A DNA stretch of 36,251 bases. It comes from Alphaproteobacteria bacterium (GTDB taxonomy: Bacteria > Pseudomonadota > Alphaproteobacteria > JABAAW01 > JAHZMA01). Location of the stretch: positions 1-36,251 of the forward strand of contig JAHZMA010000089.1 of assembly GCA_022599575.1 (NCBI GenBank). The letters are read 5' to 3'. The notes beneath the pieces were generated by a model. It made no database searches. It was given only the letters and a program-made list of their open reading frames with translations, and was not told where the DNA came from. A program made the position numbers and the translations under genes. Positions 1 through 7,136 of the stretch are shown one piece after another. Within the stretch, counting starts at the first letter, position 1. Each line of letters opens with the position of its first letter.

Positions 1-2655
1 AGCAAAGCAAAATGGAATAAATACCATACCATCAGCCACATCGCGGTCGGCACGGGCGATGATTTCTAATATGCCACGCCTTGTGCTGACTTGCACTTTT
101 TCGCCTGAATCAATGCCTAATTTCCGCAATTCGCGCGGATTCAAATGGGCAATCGCCGCAGGTTCAAGTTGGTCTAACACATTTGCACGCCGTGTCATCG
201 CGCCTGTATGCCAATGTTCTAACACGCGGCCAGTGGTTAGAATGTAAGGGTACTCATTATCAGGCACTTCATCGGGTGGAATAATCGATGTTGGCACTAA
301 CCGCGCCTTGCCCGATTGCGTAGTGAAACCATCACCGAATAAAACTGCTTTGCCTGATGATTCTTCGCGGTTACATGGGTAAGTGACAAAATCATCACGT
401 TCTAAACGCTCCCAACTAATGCCTTTTAAGGTCGGCATCACTTGTTGAAGTTCTTTATATATCTCGCTAACATCTTGATAATTCCAATCAAGTCCAATCT
501 GTTGCGCGATGGCTTGGGTGATTTCCCAATCTTGCCGCACCTCTTCGGGCAAATTAAGAGCAGGGCGAGCAAGCTGCACTTGCCTATTGGTATTGGTGAA
601 ACTGCCCGTTTTTTCAGCAAAGGAGCTTGCGGGTAAAATAACATCGGCATGGTAAGCGGTTTCGGTTAAGAAAATTTCCTGCACCACCAAATGTTCTAAT
701 TTTGCCAAAGCTTGACGGGCATGACTGGTATCGGGGTCAGACATTGCAGGGTTTTCGCCCATAATATACATGCCTTTTACTTTGCCAGCTAAAATAGCAT
801 CAATGGTTTCAACCACAGTTAGCCCGCGTTTGGGGTCAAGTTTTGTGTTCCAGAATTTTTCAAATTTCAGGCGTATTTGTTCGTCTTCAACCAATTGATA
901 TTCAGGATACATCATTGGAATTAACCCAACATCAGACGCGCCTTGCACGTTATTTTGCCCACGCAACGGGTGTAACCCCGTGCCTTTACGCCCAATATGT
1001 CCTGTAATCGCCGCCAATGTGATAAGCGAGCGATTATTATCAGTGCCATGCACATGTTGCGAAACACCCATGCCCCAAAAAATAATACCGCGCTTGGCAG
1101 TGGCAAAAGCGCGCGCCACTTCGCGAATCGAATCAGCGTCAATGTTACAAATCGCACTCATTTTGTCGGGAGAGAATTGCTGGATATTTTCCTTAATCAG
1201 CTGATAATCATCACACATTCTGCTGATATAATCATGGTCAACCAAATCTTCATTGATGATGGTGTGAATCATCGCATTCAGTAGCGCCACATCTGTACCG
1301 CCCTTAAATTGCAAATGTCGCCAAGCATGGCGCACCAAGCCTTGCCCACGCGGGTCTAGCACAATTAGTCGTTTGCCTTGCTTCACTGCATTTTTGAAAA
1401 ATGTTGCCGCTACAGGGTGATTTTCGGTTGGGCGCGCACCAATCACAATGATGCAATCACTATCAAGTGCGGCGGTAAATGGTGCTGTTACCGCGCTTGA
1501 GCCAATGCCCTCAACCAATGCCGCTACCGATGAGGCATGGCAGAGCCGCGTGCAATGGTCAACATTATTGGTACCAAAACCAGTGCGGATTAATTTTTGA
1601 AACAAATACGCCTCTTCATTAGAACCTTTGGCTGAACCAAATCCTGCCAATGCACCGCCCCCATCTTGTTGCAAAATATCGGTGAATTTTTTGCCTGCCA
1701 ATTCTAATGCTTCTTCCCAGCTTGCTTCGCGAAAATGGGTATAGGGGTTGCTTGGGTCCACTTGGTCATCCCATTTTTTAGGCACGCCTTGTTTGCGAAT
1801 CAGTGGTTTGGTCAGCCGTTGTGGATGGCTGGCATAATCAAGCCCGAATCTACCCTTAACACACAGACGATTGCGGTTGGCAGGCCCCATACGGCCATCA
1901 ACTTTGACGATTTTATTATCTTTCACATGAATATCGGTGCGGCACCCAACCCCACAATAGGGGCATAGGCTTGCCACAATTTTATCAGCCTTGCCCTGAT
2001 AGATTTGCTTATCATCAAGCATGGTTTTTGGCATTAATGCACCAGTGGGGCAGGCTTGCACACATTCGCCACATGCCACACAGGTCGATTCGCCCATCTC
2101 ATCATCAAAATCAAAAATTACTTTGGCATTTTTACCACGATAACCCATGCCGATAACATCATTCACCTGCACATCACGGCAAGCGCGTACGCAAAGCGTA
2201 CAATTGATGCAAGCATCAAGATTAACTGCCATTGCGGGGTGCGAAATATCGCAAGCTGGGCTTTGTTTGGCACTGAAGCGCGATTTTTCTTCCATGCCAA
2301 TCTCGTCAACCCATTGCCATAAGGCTGAATCGTGATTATGGCTTTGTTCGCGTACAGGTTGGTCGGCAAGCAATAATTCAAACACCATTTTACGGGCATT
2401 TTCGGCGCGTTCCGATACCGAATTTACCACCATATTGGGCTGGGCTTTGCGGATACAAGAAGCAGCTAATGTACGCTCACCCTCAATTTCAACCATACAG
2501 GCACGGCAATTTCCATCGCTTTGGTAATCGGTTTTGGCACAATGGCATAGATGCGGAATCTCTATCCCTTCCCTTTGGGCGATTTGCCATATTGTTTCAT
2601 CGGCAGAGGCGGTGATTTTTTCATTATTCAGAGTAATGGTGAAAGATTGCGTCAT
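1..2655 (-). CDS. fdhA: Formate dehydrogenase, molybdopterin-binding alpha subunit (C-terminus cut by window edge)
   Basis: Oxidises formate to CO2 at a bis-molybdopterin guanine dinucleotide centre in the cytoplasm and passes electrons through iron-sulfur clusters, in relatives to NAD via a flavoprotein subunit. The frame is open for 885 codons from ATG 2655 to the window edge; by comparison with the family about 30 residues are missing. An N-terminal ferredoxin-like part carries C37, C50 and C53. Two ferredoxin motifs follow (CINCTLCVRAC near residue 150, CVACGECVQACP near 195), then CPYCGVGC near 230, which opens the molybdopterin domain. The active site reads DHCTRLCHASS; C372-H373 match the Mo-ligand Cys-His pair, so this is the cysteine and not the selenocysteine form. 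The gene just upstream is a regulator, not the usual fdsG/fdsB pair, so partner subunits must be encoded elsewhere or be absent. A sigma-70-like promoter lies at 2690-2717. Family call is firm; NAD dependence is inferred. Confidence 0.93.
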   Translation of the reverse strand, partial: MTQSFTITLNNEKITASADETIWQIAQREGIEIPHLCHCAKTDYQSDGNCRACMVEIEGERTLAASCIRKAQPNMVVNSVSERAENARKMVFELLLADQPVREQSHNHDSALWQWVDEIGMEEKSRFSAKQSPACDISHPAMAVNLDACINCTLCVRACRDVQVNDVIGMGYRGKNAKVIFDFDDEMGESTCVACGECVQACPTGALMPKTMLDDKQIYQGKADKIVASLCPYCGVGCRTDIHVKDNKIVKVDGRMGPANRNRLCVKGRFGLDYASHPQRLTKPLIRKQGVPKKWDDQVDPSNPYTHFREASWEEALELAGKKFTDILQQDGGGALAGFGSAKGSNEEAYLFQKLIRTGFGTNNVDHCTRLCHASSVAALVEGIGSSAVTAPFTAALDSDCIIVIGARPTENHPVAATFFKNAVKQGKRLIVLDPRGQGLVRHAWRHLQFKGGTDVALLNAMIHTIINEDLVDHDYISRMCDDYQLIKENIQQFSPDKMSAICNIDADSIREVARAFATAKRGIIFWGMGVSQHVHGTDNNRSLITLAAITGHIGRKGTGLHPLRGQNNVQGASDVGLIPMMYPEYQLVEDEQIRLKFEKFWNTKLDPKRGLTVVETIDAILAGKVKGMYIMGENPAMSDPDTSHARQALAKLEHLVVQEIFLTETAYHADVILPASSFAEKTGSFTNTNRQVQLARPALNLPEEVRQDWEITQAIAQQIGLDWNYQDVSEIYKELQQVMPTLKGISWERLERDDFVTYPCNREESSGKAVLFGDGFTTQSGKARLVPTSIIPPDEVPDNEYPYILTTGRVLEHWHTGAMTRRANVLDQLEPAAIAHLNPRELRKLGIDSGEKVQVSTRRGILEIIARADRDVADGMVFIPFCFA

Positions 2656-2689
2656 GATATCCCTATATATGATAATTTTTGGTACCTTC

Positions 2690-2717
2690 ATTGTAGCCAA
2701 GAAAAAAATTGCGTCAA
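2690..2717 (-). promoter_or_regulatory. Sigma-70-like promoter for the formate dehydrogenase gene
   Basis: On the minus strand TTGACG (2717-2712) and TACAAT (2695-2690) are 16 bases apart, five of six matches to each consensus hexamer. Transcription would start near 2683, giving a leader of about 28 bases with AGGGA ahead of ATG 2655. The site lies in the short gap after the regulator gene, so the dehydrogenase can be transcribed separately from it. Confidence 0.55.
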
Positions 2718-2731
2718 TTACTTATTTTAAT

Positions 2732-3718
2732 CTAGCTGCTGTTACGATTGCTTCGGGGGGTAAAGCCATAAATATTGTGGAAACAGCGTGAAAAATGCGA
2801 TGCTGTATTAAAACCACAGGCAAAAGCAATTTCAGCAATCGATAAATTGGTTTGCTGTAGCAAGCGTTTCGCGCGTTCTAACCTTATTTTTAAGTAATAG
2901 CGTCTTGGGCTAATGCCAAGATGTTGATAAAAAAGCCGTTCTAATTGCCGACATGAAATGCCAGCAATGGAGGCAATTTCGTCGCGCGAAATGGTTTTTT
3001 CGCAATTATCTTCCATCGCGCTGATGGCTTTTAACAATTTTGGATGATTCACTTGCAACCGCACCCTTACGGGCAAGATATTATTATCATCATATTGGCG
3101 TTTTTTCTCTTGAATAAATTGCTCACAAATATCATCGGCAAGCTGTGTGCCGTGTTTTTCTTTAATAATCCGCACGCTCATTTCAAATGCAGCGGTAGAA
3201 CCGCAACAGGTGAGGCGATTACGGTCAGCTTCATATAGGCTGGCACGGCTATCTAATTGAGGGAAATTTTCACGAAACGCATCTAAATTTTCCCAATGAA
3301 TGGTGCAGCGATAGCCATTCAACACACCCGCACGCGCCAATAAATAACTGCCCGTACATATCGCGCCTAAATAATTATCGCTACGCCCCATTCTTTGGAT
3401 CAGATTAAGCGCGCGCTTATCGTTAAATTGGTGAATATTGGCCCCCCCGCAAATGAATAAATTATCCATCGGGATATTATCATCGATTGCGCTATTAATA
3501 TTGCTGGCAACCTGAATGGCAATATTGCCAGATGATGAAACCGTTTCACCATCTACCGATATAAGATGCCATTGATAGAGTGTTTTACCGCTTAAACGGT
3601 TTGCCATCCGAAAGGGTTCAATCAATGATGAGAAAGGCAACATTGAAAAGTCAGGTATCAGCAATAGGGTAAGCTGGTCGGTTTTGCCTGTGGCAATGGG
3701 TTTGAGTGATATAGCCAT
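2732..3718 (-). CDS. GlxA family transcriptional regulator (DJ-1/PfpI-like domain plus AraC-type HTH)
   Basis: A DNA-binding regulator of 328 residues. Residues about 15-190 form a class I glutamine-amidotransferase-like (DJ-1/PfpI) sensor domain with the typical nucleophile-elbow stretch GAICTGSYLLARAGVLNG. The last 100 residues are an AraC-type double helix-turn-helix (ISRDEIASIAGISCRQLERLF, then LSIAEIAFACGFNTASHFSR). ATG 3718 was chosen because the protein then begins close to the domain and an AGG lies about 11 bases upstream; an upstream ATG at 3778 would add 20 residues. GlxA-type regulators often control catabolism of methylated amines and other C1-releasing compounds (family knowledge). 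Its place directly before the formate dehydrogenase gene, 76 bases away on the same strand, suggests formate or C1 control (inference). Confidence 0.9.
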   Translation of the reverse strand: MAISLKPIATGKTDQLTLLLIPDFSMLPFSSLIEPFRMANRLSGKTLYQWHLISVDGETVSSSGNIAIQVASNINSAIDDNIPMDNLFICGGANIHQFNDKRALNLIQRMGRSDNYLGAICTGSYLLARAGVLNGYRCTIHWENLDAFRENFPQLDSRASLYEADRNRLTCCGSTAAFEMSVRIIKEKHGTQLADDICEQFIQEKKRQYDDNNILPVRVRLQVNHPKLLKAISAMEDNCEKTISRDEIASIAGISCRQLERLFYQHLGISPRRYYLKIRLERAKRLLQQTNLSIAEIAFACGFNTASHFSRCFHNIYGFTPRSNRNSS

Positions 3719-3802
3719 ATTTTTAATGCCTATTCGATAATTAAGATAACATGCTATTATAATCTTAAAATCAAACAATGAAAATGGAAATTATCGATTC
3801 GC

Positions 3803-3831
3803 TTGACGCATGAATCATGATAGGCTAGACT
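3803..3831 (+). promoter_or_regulatory. Possible sigma-70 promoter upstream of the orphan small protein
   Basis: TTGACG (3803-3808) and TAGACT (3826-3831) are separated by 17 bases. The -35 matches five of six consensus positions and the -10 four of six. The spacer contains the inverted repeat CATGA-A-TCATG (3809-3819), which could be a regulator site. A sigma-54 element lies downstream at 3865-3880, so this may be an alternative start or a chance match. Confidence 0.35.
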
Positions 3832-3864
3832 GGAGGCAAATAATAATATATAACATGGGATATG

Positions 3865-3880
3865 TGGCACGGAATTTGCC
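3865..3880 (+). promoter_or_regulatory. Sigma-54 (RpoN) -24/-12 promoter
   Basis: TGGCACG-GAAT-TTGCC matches the sigma-54 consensus TGGCACG-N4-TTGCW at every position except the last. GG (866-867 of this thousand) and GC (878-879) are separated by exactly ten bases, as the -24/-12 spacing requires. Transcription would start near 3891, giving a leader of about 70 bases before ATG 3963. The call rests on sequence match only; no upstream activator site was identified with confidence. Confidence 0.65.
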
Positions 3881-3962
3881 GTATTTTCAATAGATAAATC
3901 TTTTTCATAGTGAGAGATTTATATCAGGCGAGGATAATGGTTAATATTAAAGGAGTCATTTG

Positions 3963-4334
3963 ATGGTCTATGATGTTGAAAATTTATTCACATTGCGTCC
4001 CGAACGTTCTAATATAGCGCAAGCAAGAGTGACAAAGCCAGCTTCGGCGACGCAATCATTTGTTGATTTTAGCCAAAATATCCGCCCCCCCATCAATAAT
4101 GCGCCTGCTAATATAGTCGCCGATAAAATTGCTGTTCCAGATATTACGCCACCAAATAGCAATGTAACAAATATTAATGTGCCAAAAATCAATGTGCCAA
4201 ATATTAGCGCCAATAGCCCCTTTAATGTTGATGCCGCCTTTACCAGACTCAATAATATTTTGGCAAGCAGTAATCAAAATCAGCTACAACAAAATTATTC
4301 GGGGCGTGGCTCAATTCTTAATGTGGTGGTGTAA
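3963..4334 (+). CDS. Uncharacterised 123-residue protein with Asn/Pro/Ile-rich centre
   Basis: Not recognised. ATG 3963 is preceded by an excellent AAGGAG (3950-3955) at seven bases, and the next-best upstream codon (TTG 3960) lies closer to that site. There is no signal peptide and no membrane segment. Residues about 35-90 are low-complexity, rich in Asn, Pro, Ile and Val, with a degenerate repeat NVTNINVPKINVPNIS. The end reads YSGRGSILNVVV with a hydrophobic tail that could be a docking or export tail (inference). The gene stands alone: a regulator is divergent upstream, and a Nudix gene converges downstream with its stop codon directly abutting (4332-4334 against 4335-4337). The sigma-54 promoter upstream argues that this is a real, conditionally expressed gene, perhaps for motility, nitrogen status or surface functions, but nothing in the protein proves a role. 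Confidence 0.7.
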   Translation: MVYDVENLFTLRPERSNIAQARVTKPASATQSFVDFSQNIRPPINNAPANIVADKIAVPDITPPNSNVTNINVPKINVPNISANSPFNVDAAFTRLNNILASSNQNQLQQNYSGRGSILNVVV

Positions 4335-4775
4335 TTACAGCCATTCCAATAATAATGGAATCAGCGGTATATCAGCAGGCAACATTTTATAGCGATAAAG
4401 TTCCACCCCTTTTACCCATCGTAATTTTTGATTCTCACGCGCCATAATATCACCATGCCATAAATGACAGATATAGAGTGGCATTAGCAGATGAAAATCA
4501 TCATAAGAATGGCTAGCAAACGCAATCGGGGCAAAGCAACTGGGCGATGTTTTGATGTTAAGCTCTTCATGCAATTCACGCAATAATGCTGCTTCGGGGG
4601 TTTCACCCTCCTCTATTTTACCACCCGGAAATTCCCAATAGCCACTTAATGTTTTGCCTATCGGGCGTTCATTAATTAAAACCCTGCCATCGGCATCAAT
4701 CAGTGCCACCGCCACCACCAATTTTATCTGTTTGGTGGTGAGGGGTAATTGTTGCTGTTCGCACGCGCTATTCAT
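4335..4775 (-). CDS. mutT: MutT-type Nudix hydrolase (probable 8-oxo-dGTP diphosphatase)
   Basis: Hydrolyses nucleoside diphosphate-linked substrates; the MutT branch removes mutagenic 8-oxo-dGTP from the nucleotide pool. The 146-residue protein has a clear Nudix box, GKIEEGETPEAALLREL followed by HEEL; the usual glycine after the EE pair is Asn here (EELNI). The preceding GYWEFPGGK is typical of MutT. The start ATG (4775-4773) overlaps the argJ stop by one base (TAATG), so translation is probably coupled. The argJ-mutT order is common in alphaproteobacteria. Substrate is inferred from family and context. Confidence 0.9.
   Translation of the reverse strand: MNSACEQQQLPLTTKQIKLVVAVALIDADGRVLINERPIGKTLSGYWEFPGGKIEEGETPEAALLRELHEELNIKTSPSCFAPIAFASHSYDDFHLLMPLYICHLWHGDIMARENQKLRWVKGVELYRYKMLPADIPLIPLLLEWL
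4343..4361. repeat. Inverted repeat between convergent genes
   Basis: ATTCCA and TGGAAT (4343-4348, 4356-4361) form a six-base hairpin with a loop of seven. It lies just after the orphan gene's stop and inside the mutT 3' end. No T-run follows on either strand, so terminator function is doubtful. Confidence 0.3.
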
Positions 4776-5995
4776 TACGAACGATAATCGGCATTAATTT
4801 TGATATAATCTTCGGTAAAGTCACAGCCATAAATTGTGGCTTCGCCTTTGCCCAATCCAATATCAACCATAATCTCAATCTCATTACCCTTAAAGTAACT
4901 ATCTAATTTTTTGACATCGAATGATTGCAATTCGCCTTTTTTTAGCAAAATTTCATCAGCGATAATGATTGATAAATCATGCTGCGATGCAGGCTCGCCA
5001 GATTTGCCGACCGCCATAGCAATCCGCCCCCAATTGGCATCGCCGCCCGCAATTGCGGTTTTAACAAGCGGTGAATTGGCGATTGATTTTCCGATAATAC
5101 GCGCTGAATCATCGTTTTTTGCACCGCGCAAATGATAGGTGATAAATTTACGCGCACCCTCGCCATCGCGCACAATCTGCGTGGCAAGGTCAAGCATTAC
5201 CTGATGCAGGCTTTTCGTGAAATCATGCAAGACATCACTATCATCGCTCAGCTGATTTTGCGCCGCCCCCGTTGCTGCCACAATCACCATATCGCTGGTG
5301 GAAGTATCGCCATCTACGGTGATGCTATTGAAAGTTTGATTCACCAAATTTTGAGTGATTTTTTTCAGCATATGCGGGGCAATTAAGGCATCAGTAAAAA
5401 TAAAGCTGAGCATGGTTGCCATATCAGGGGCAATCATACCCGAACCTTTGGCAATGCCAGCAATGTTGATGGGTTTATTGCCAATCATGCATGAAGCAGT
5501 CGCGCCTTTTGGTATGGTATCAGTGGTCATGATGGCGCGCGCGGCTTGTTCCCAAGCATTATCGGTAAGATTGTTGCATAAATTTGGAATGTGACTCATG
5601 ATTTTATGATGCGGTAAAACCTCACCAATCACGCCCGTTGAGGCTTGTAAAATATGTTGCGGGTTAATGTTTAACACCTCACCTAACGCATCGGCAATTT
5701 CGGTGGTGGCGGTGATGCCTTTTGCGCCATTTAGCACATTGGCATTGCCAGCATTAATAATAATCGCTTCGGCACGCGCTTGCTTTAAAATCGGCTTGTT
5801 CCAGATAATCGGCGCGCCCGCCATAGAAGAACGGGTAAGGGTGCCTGCCACATAGCTGCCTTGTGCCAAGTGAAATAGCAACAAATCATCGCGGCCTTTA
5901 TAATGTAGCCCTTTATCATAAATTTGGGCGGCGGTATGTGCCATTTTCACGCCTTTAATAATGGGCATGTTCGGAAATTTTATATCATTCATCAT
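4775..5995 (-). CDS. argJ: Bifunctional glutamate N-acetyltransferase / amino-acid acetyltransferase ArgJ
   Basis: Recycles the acetyl group in arginine synthesis: it moves acetyl from N-acetylornithine to glutamate, and in bifunctional forms also uses acetyl-CoA. The 406-residue length is normal for the family. ArgJ cleaves itself before the threonine of a KGAT motif; here TIPKGATASC is present near residue 190. The C-terminal INADYRS is the usual ArgJ ending. ATG 5995 gives MMNDIKFP. The gene is first of a two-gene unit with mutT and faces away from the aldolase gene across a 109-base promoter gap. Confidence 0.95.
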   Translation of the reverse strand: MMNDIKFPNMPIIKGVKMAHTAAQIYDKGLHYKGRDDLLLFHLAQGSYVAGTLTRSSMAGAPIIWNKPILKQARAEAIIINAGNANVLNGAKGITATTEIADALGEVLNINPQHILQASTGVIGEVLPHHKIMSHIPNLCNNLTDNAWEQAARAIMTTDTIPKGATASCMIGNKPINIAGIAKGSGMIAPDMATMLSFIFTDALIAPHMLKKITQNLVNQTFNSITVDGDTSTSDMVIVAATGAAQNQLSDDSDVLHDFTKSLHQVMLDLATQIVRDGEGARKFITYHLRGAKNDDSARIIGKSIANSPLVKTAIAGGDANWGRIAMAVGKSGEPASQHDLSIIIADEILLKKGELQSFDVKKLDSYFKGNEIEIMVDIGLGKGEATIYGCDFTEDYIKINADYRS

Positions 5996-6076
5996 TTGTT
6001 TATCTTAAATGATGGCGTCACAAAACTCAAATGTCTTTTATTGAAACTTTATGTGTTTCATGGTAATTGTAGAGGG

Positions 6077-6082
6077 TATAAT
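6077..6082 (+). promoter_or_regulatory. Likely -10 element for the fructose-bisphosphate aldolase gene
   Basis: A perfect TATAAT lies 22 bases before ATG 6105. The hexamer 17 bases upstream, TGTTTC (6054-6059), is a poor -35, so the assignment depends on the -10 and its position in the divergent gap with argJ. Confidence 0.4.
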
Positions 6083-6104
6083 ATTCATTTGTAGGAGAAA
6101 AATA

Positions 6105-7025
6105 ATGAGAATGACGCGCATCGTTAGAAAAATCTTAAGCCATTATGAGTCAGATAATCCTGGTACAAAGGCGAATTTAGCCAGAATTTTGTTGCAGGGC
6201 AAATTAGGCGGTTCGGGTAAAATGGTGATTTTGCCAGTGGATCAAGGGTTTGAACATGGGCCAGCACGCTCATTCGCGCAAAATGCAGCAGGTTACGACC
6301 CGCATTATCATTATCGGTTGGCAATTGATGCTGGGCTTAATGCCTATGCCGCGCCATTGGGTGCGTTAGAAGCGGGCGCCGATACATTTGCGGGGCAAAT
6401 TCCAACAATCTTAAAAGTAAACTCTTCCACCAGCTGGGCGGTTAGCAAAGACCAAGCAGTGACCGCATCGGTGCAAGATGCGTTGCGAATAGGCGCAAGT
6501 GCGATTGGTTTTACCATTTATCCGGGTTCAGATAGGCAATTTAACTTGGTCGAAGAAATTCGTGAGATGGCACAAGAAGCAAAATCCTATGGGCTTGCGG
6601 TGGTGATTTGGTCATATCCGCGTGGTGGCGATTTAAGCAAACAGGGTGAAACAGCCTTAGATGTTACCGCCTATGCTGCCCATCAAGCGGCATTGTTGGG
6701 CGCGCATATCATTAAAGTGAAGCCGCCTACCGCGCATTTAGAGCAAAAAGAGGCAAAAGAAATTTACGAAAAATATAACATTGCGCGTGACACATTATCG
6801 GATAGAATTGCCCATATCATGCAATCTTCATTTAATGGACGCAGAATTGTGGTGTTTTCAGGCGGGGCAGCCAAAGATTTGAACAGTATTTATGATGAGG
6901 TGCGGGCTCTGCGTGATGGTGGTGCCAATGGGTCGATTATGGGGCGTAATGCGTTTCAGCGTCCGCATGATGAAGCACTTGAAATGCTTAATAAGATTAT
7001 TGCCATTTATCAGAATAAATATTGA
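6105..7025 (+). CDS. Class I fructose-bisphosphate aldolase, archaeal/DhnA type
   Basis: Cleaves or condenses fructose 1,6-bisphosphate with dihydroxyacetone phosphate and glyceraldehyde 3-phosphate, using a Schiff-base lysine in a TIM barrel. The 306-residue product has the DhnA-family landmarks ILPVDQGFEHGP near residue 40, GADTFAGQIPTILKVNSS, a lysine strand HIIKVKPP (K204 is the likely Schiff-base residue, K206 the alternative) and the phosphate loop FSGGAAKD. ATG 6105 is chosen because TAGGAG lies upstream at about eight bases and TATAAT just before that; an upstream frame start at 6051 would overlap the promoter. It is followed by the efflux pair after a gap of 111 bases containing a hairpin. 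Confidence 0.93.
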   Translation: MRMTRIVRKILSHYESDNPGTKANLARILLQGKLGGSGKMVILPVDQGFEHGPARSFAQNAAGYDPHYHYRLAIDAGLNAYAAPLGALEAGADTFAGQIPTILKVNSSTSWAVSKDQAVTASVQDALRIGASAIGFTIYPGSDRQFNLVEEIREMAQEAKSYGLAVVIWSYPRGGDLSKQGETALDVTAYAAHQAALLGAHIIKVKPPTAHLEQKEAKEIYEKYNIARDTLSDRIAHIMQSSFNGRRIVVFSGGAAKDLNSIYDEVRALRDGGANGSIMGRNAFQRPHDEALEMLNKIIAIYQNKY

Positions 7026-7089
7026 TTGGGTAATATTGACATTAATTTTTGTTGTATTACCGAAGACAGTCTCTTATGATGGCGTATCT

Positions 7090-7108
7090 CATATAAGGGG
7101 CTTATATG
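7090..7108 (+). repeat. Perfect 8-bp inverted repeat before the efflux genes
   Basis: CATATAAG-GGG-CTTATATG is a perfect eight-base palindrome around a three-base centre, 28 bases before the adaptor start codon. No run of T follows, so it is not a standard intrinsic terminator. It could be an operator for a dimeric repressor of the efflux pair or an mRNA hairpin between aldolase and efflux genes (inference). Confidence 0.5.
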
Positions 7109-7136
7109 CTAAATAAGTTGAATTAAGGTTTCGGAA

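Noticed and set aside
980-1284. Plus-strand reading frames opposite formate dehydrogenase
   Set aside because: They are mirror frames of a strongly conserved gene with no start signals of their own.
4343-4361. Intrinsic terminator between the orphan gene and mutT
   Set aside because: Six-base hairpin without a T-run on either strand.
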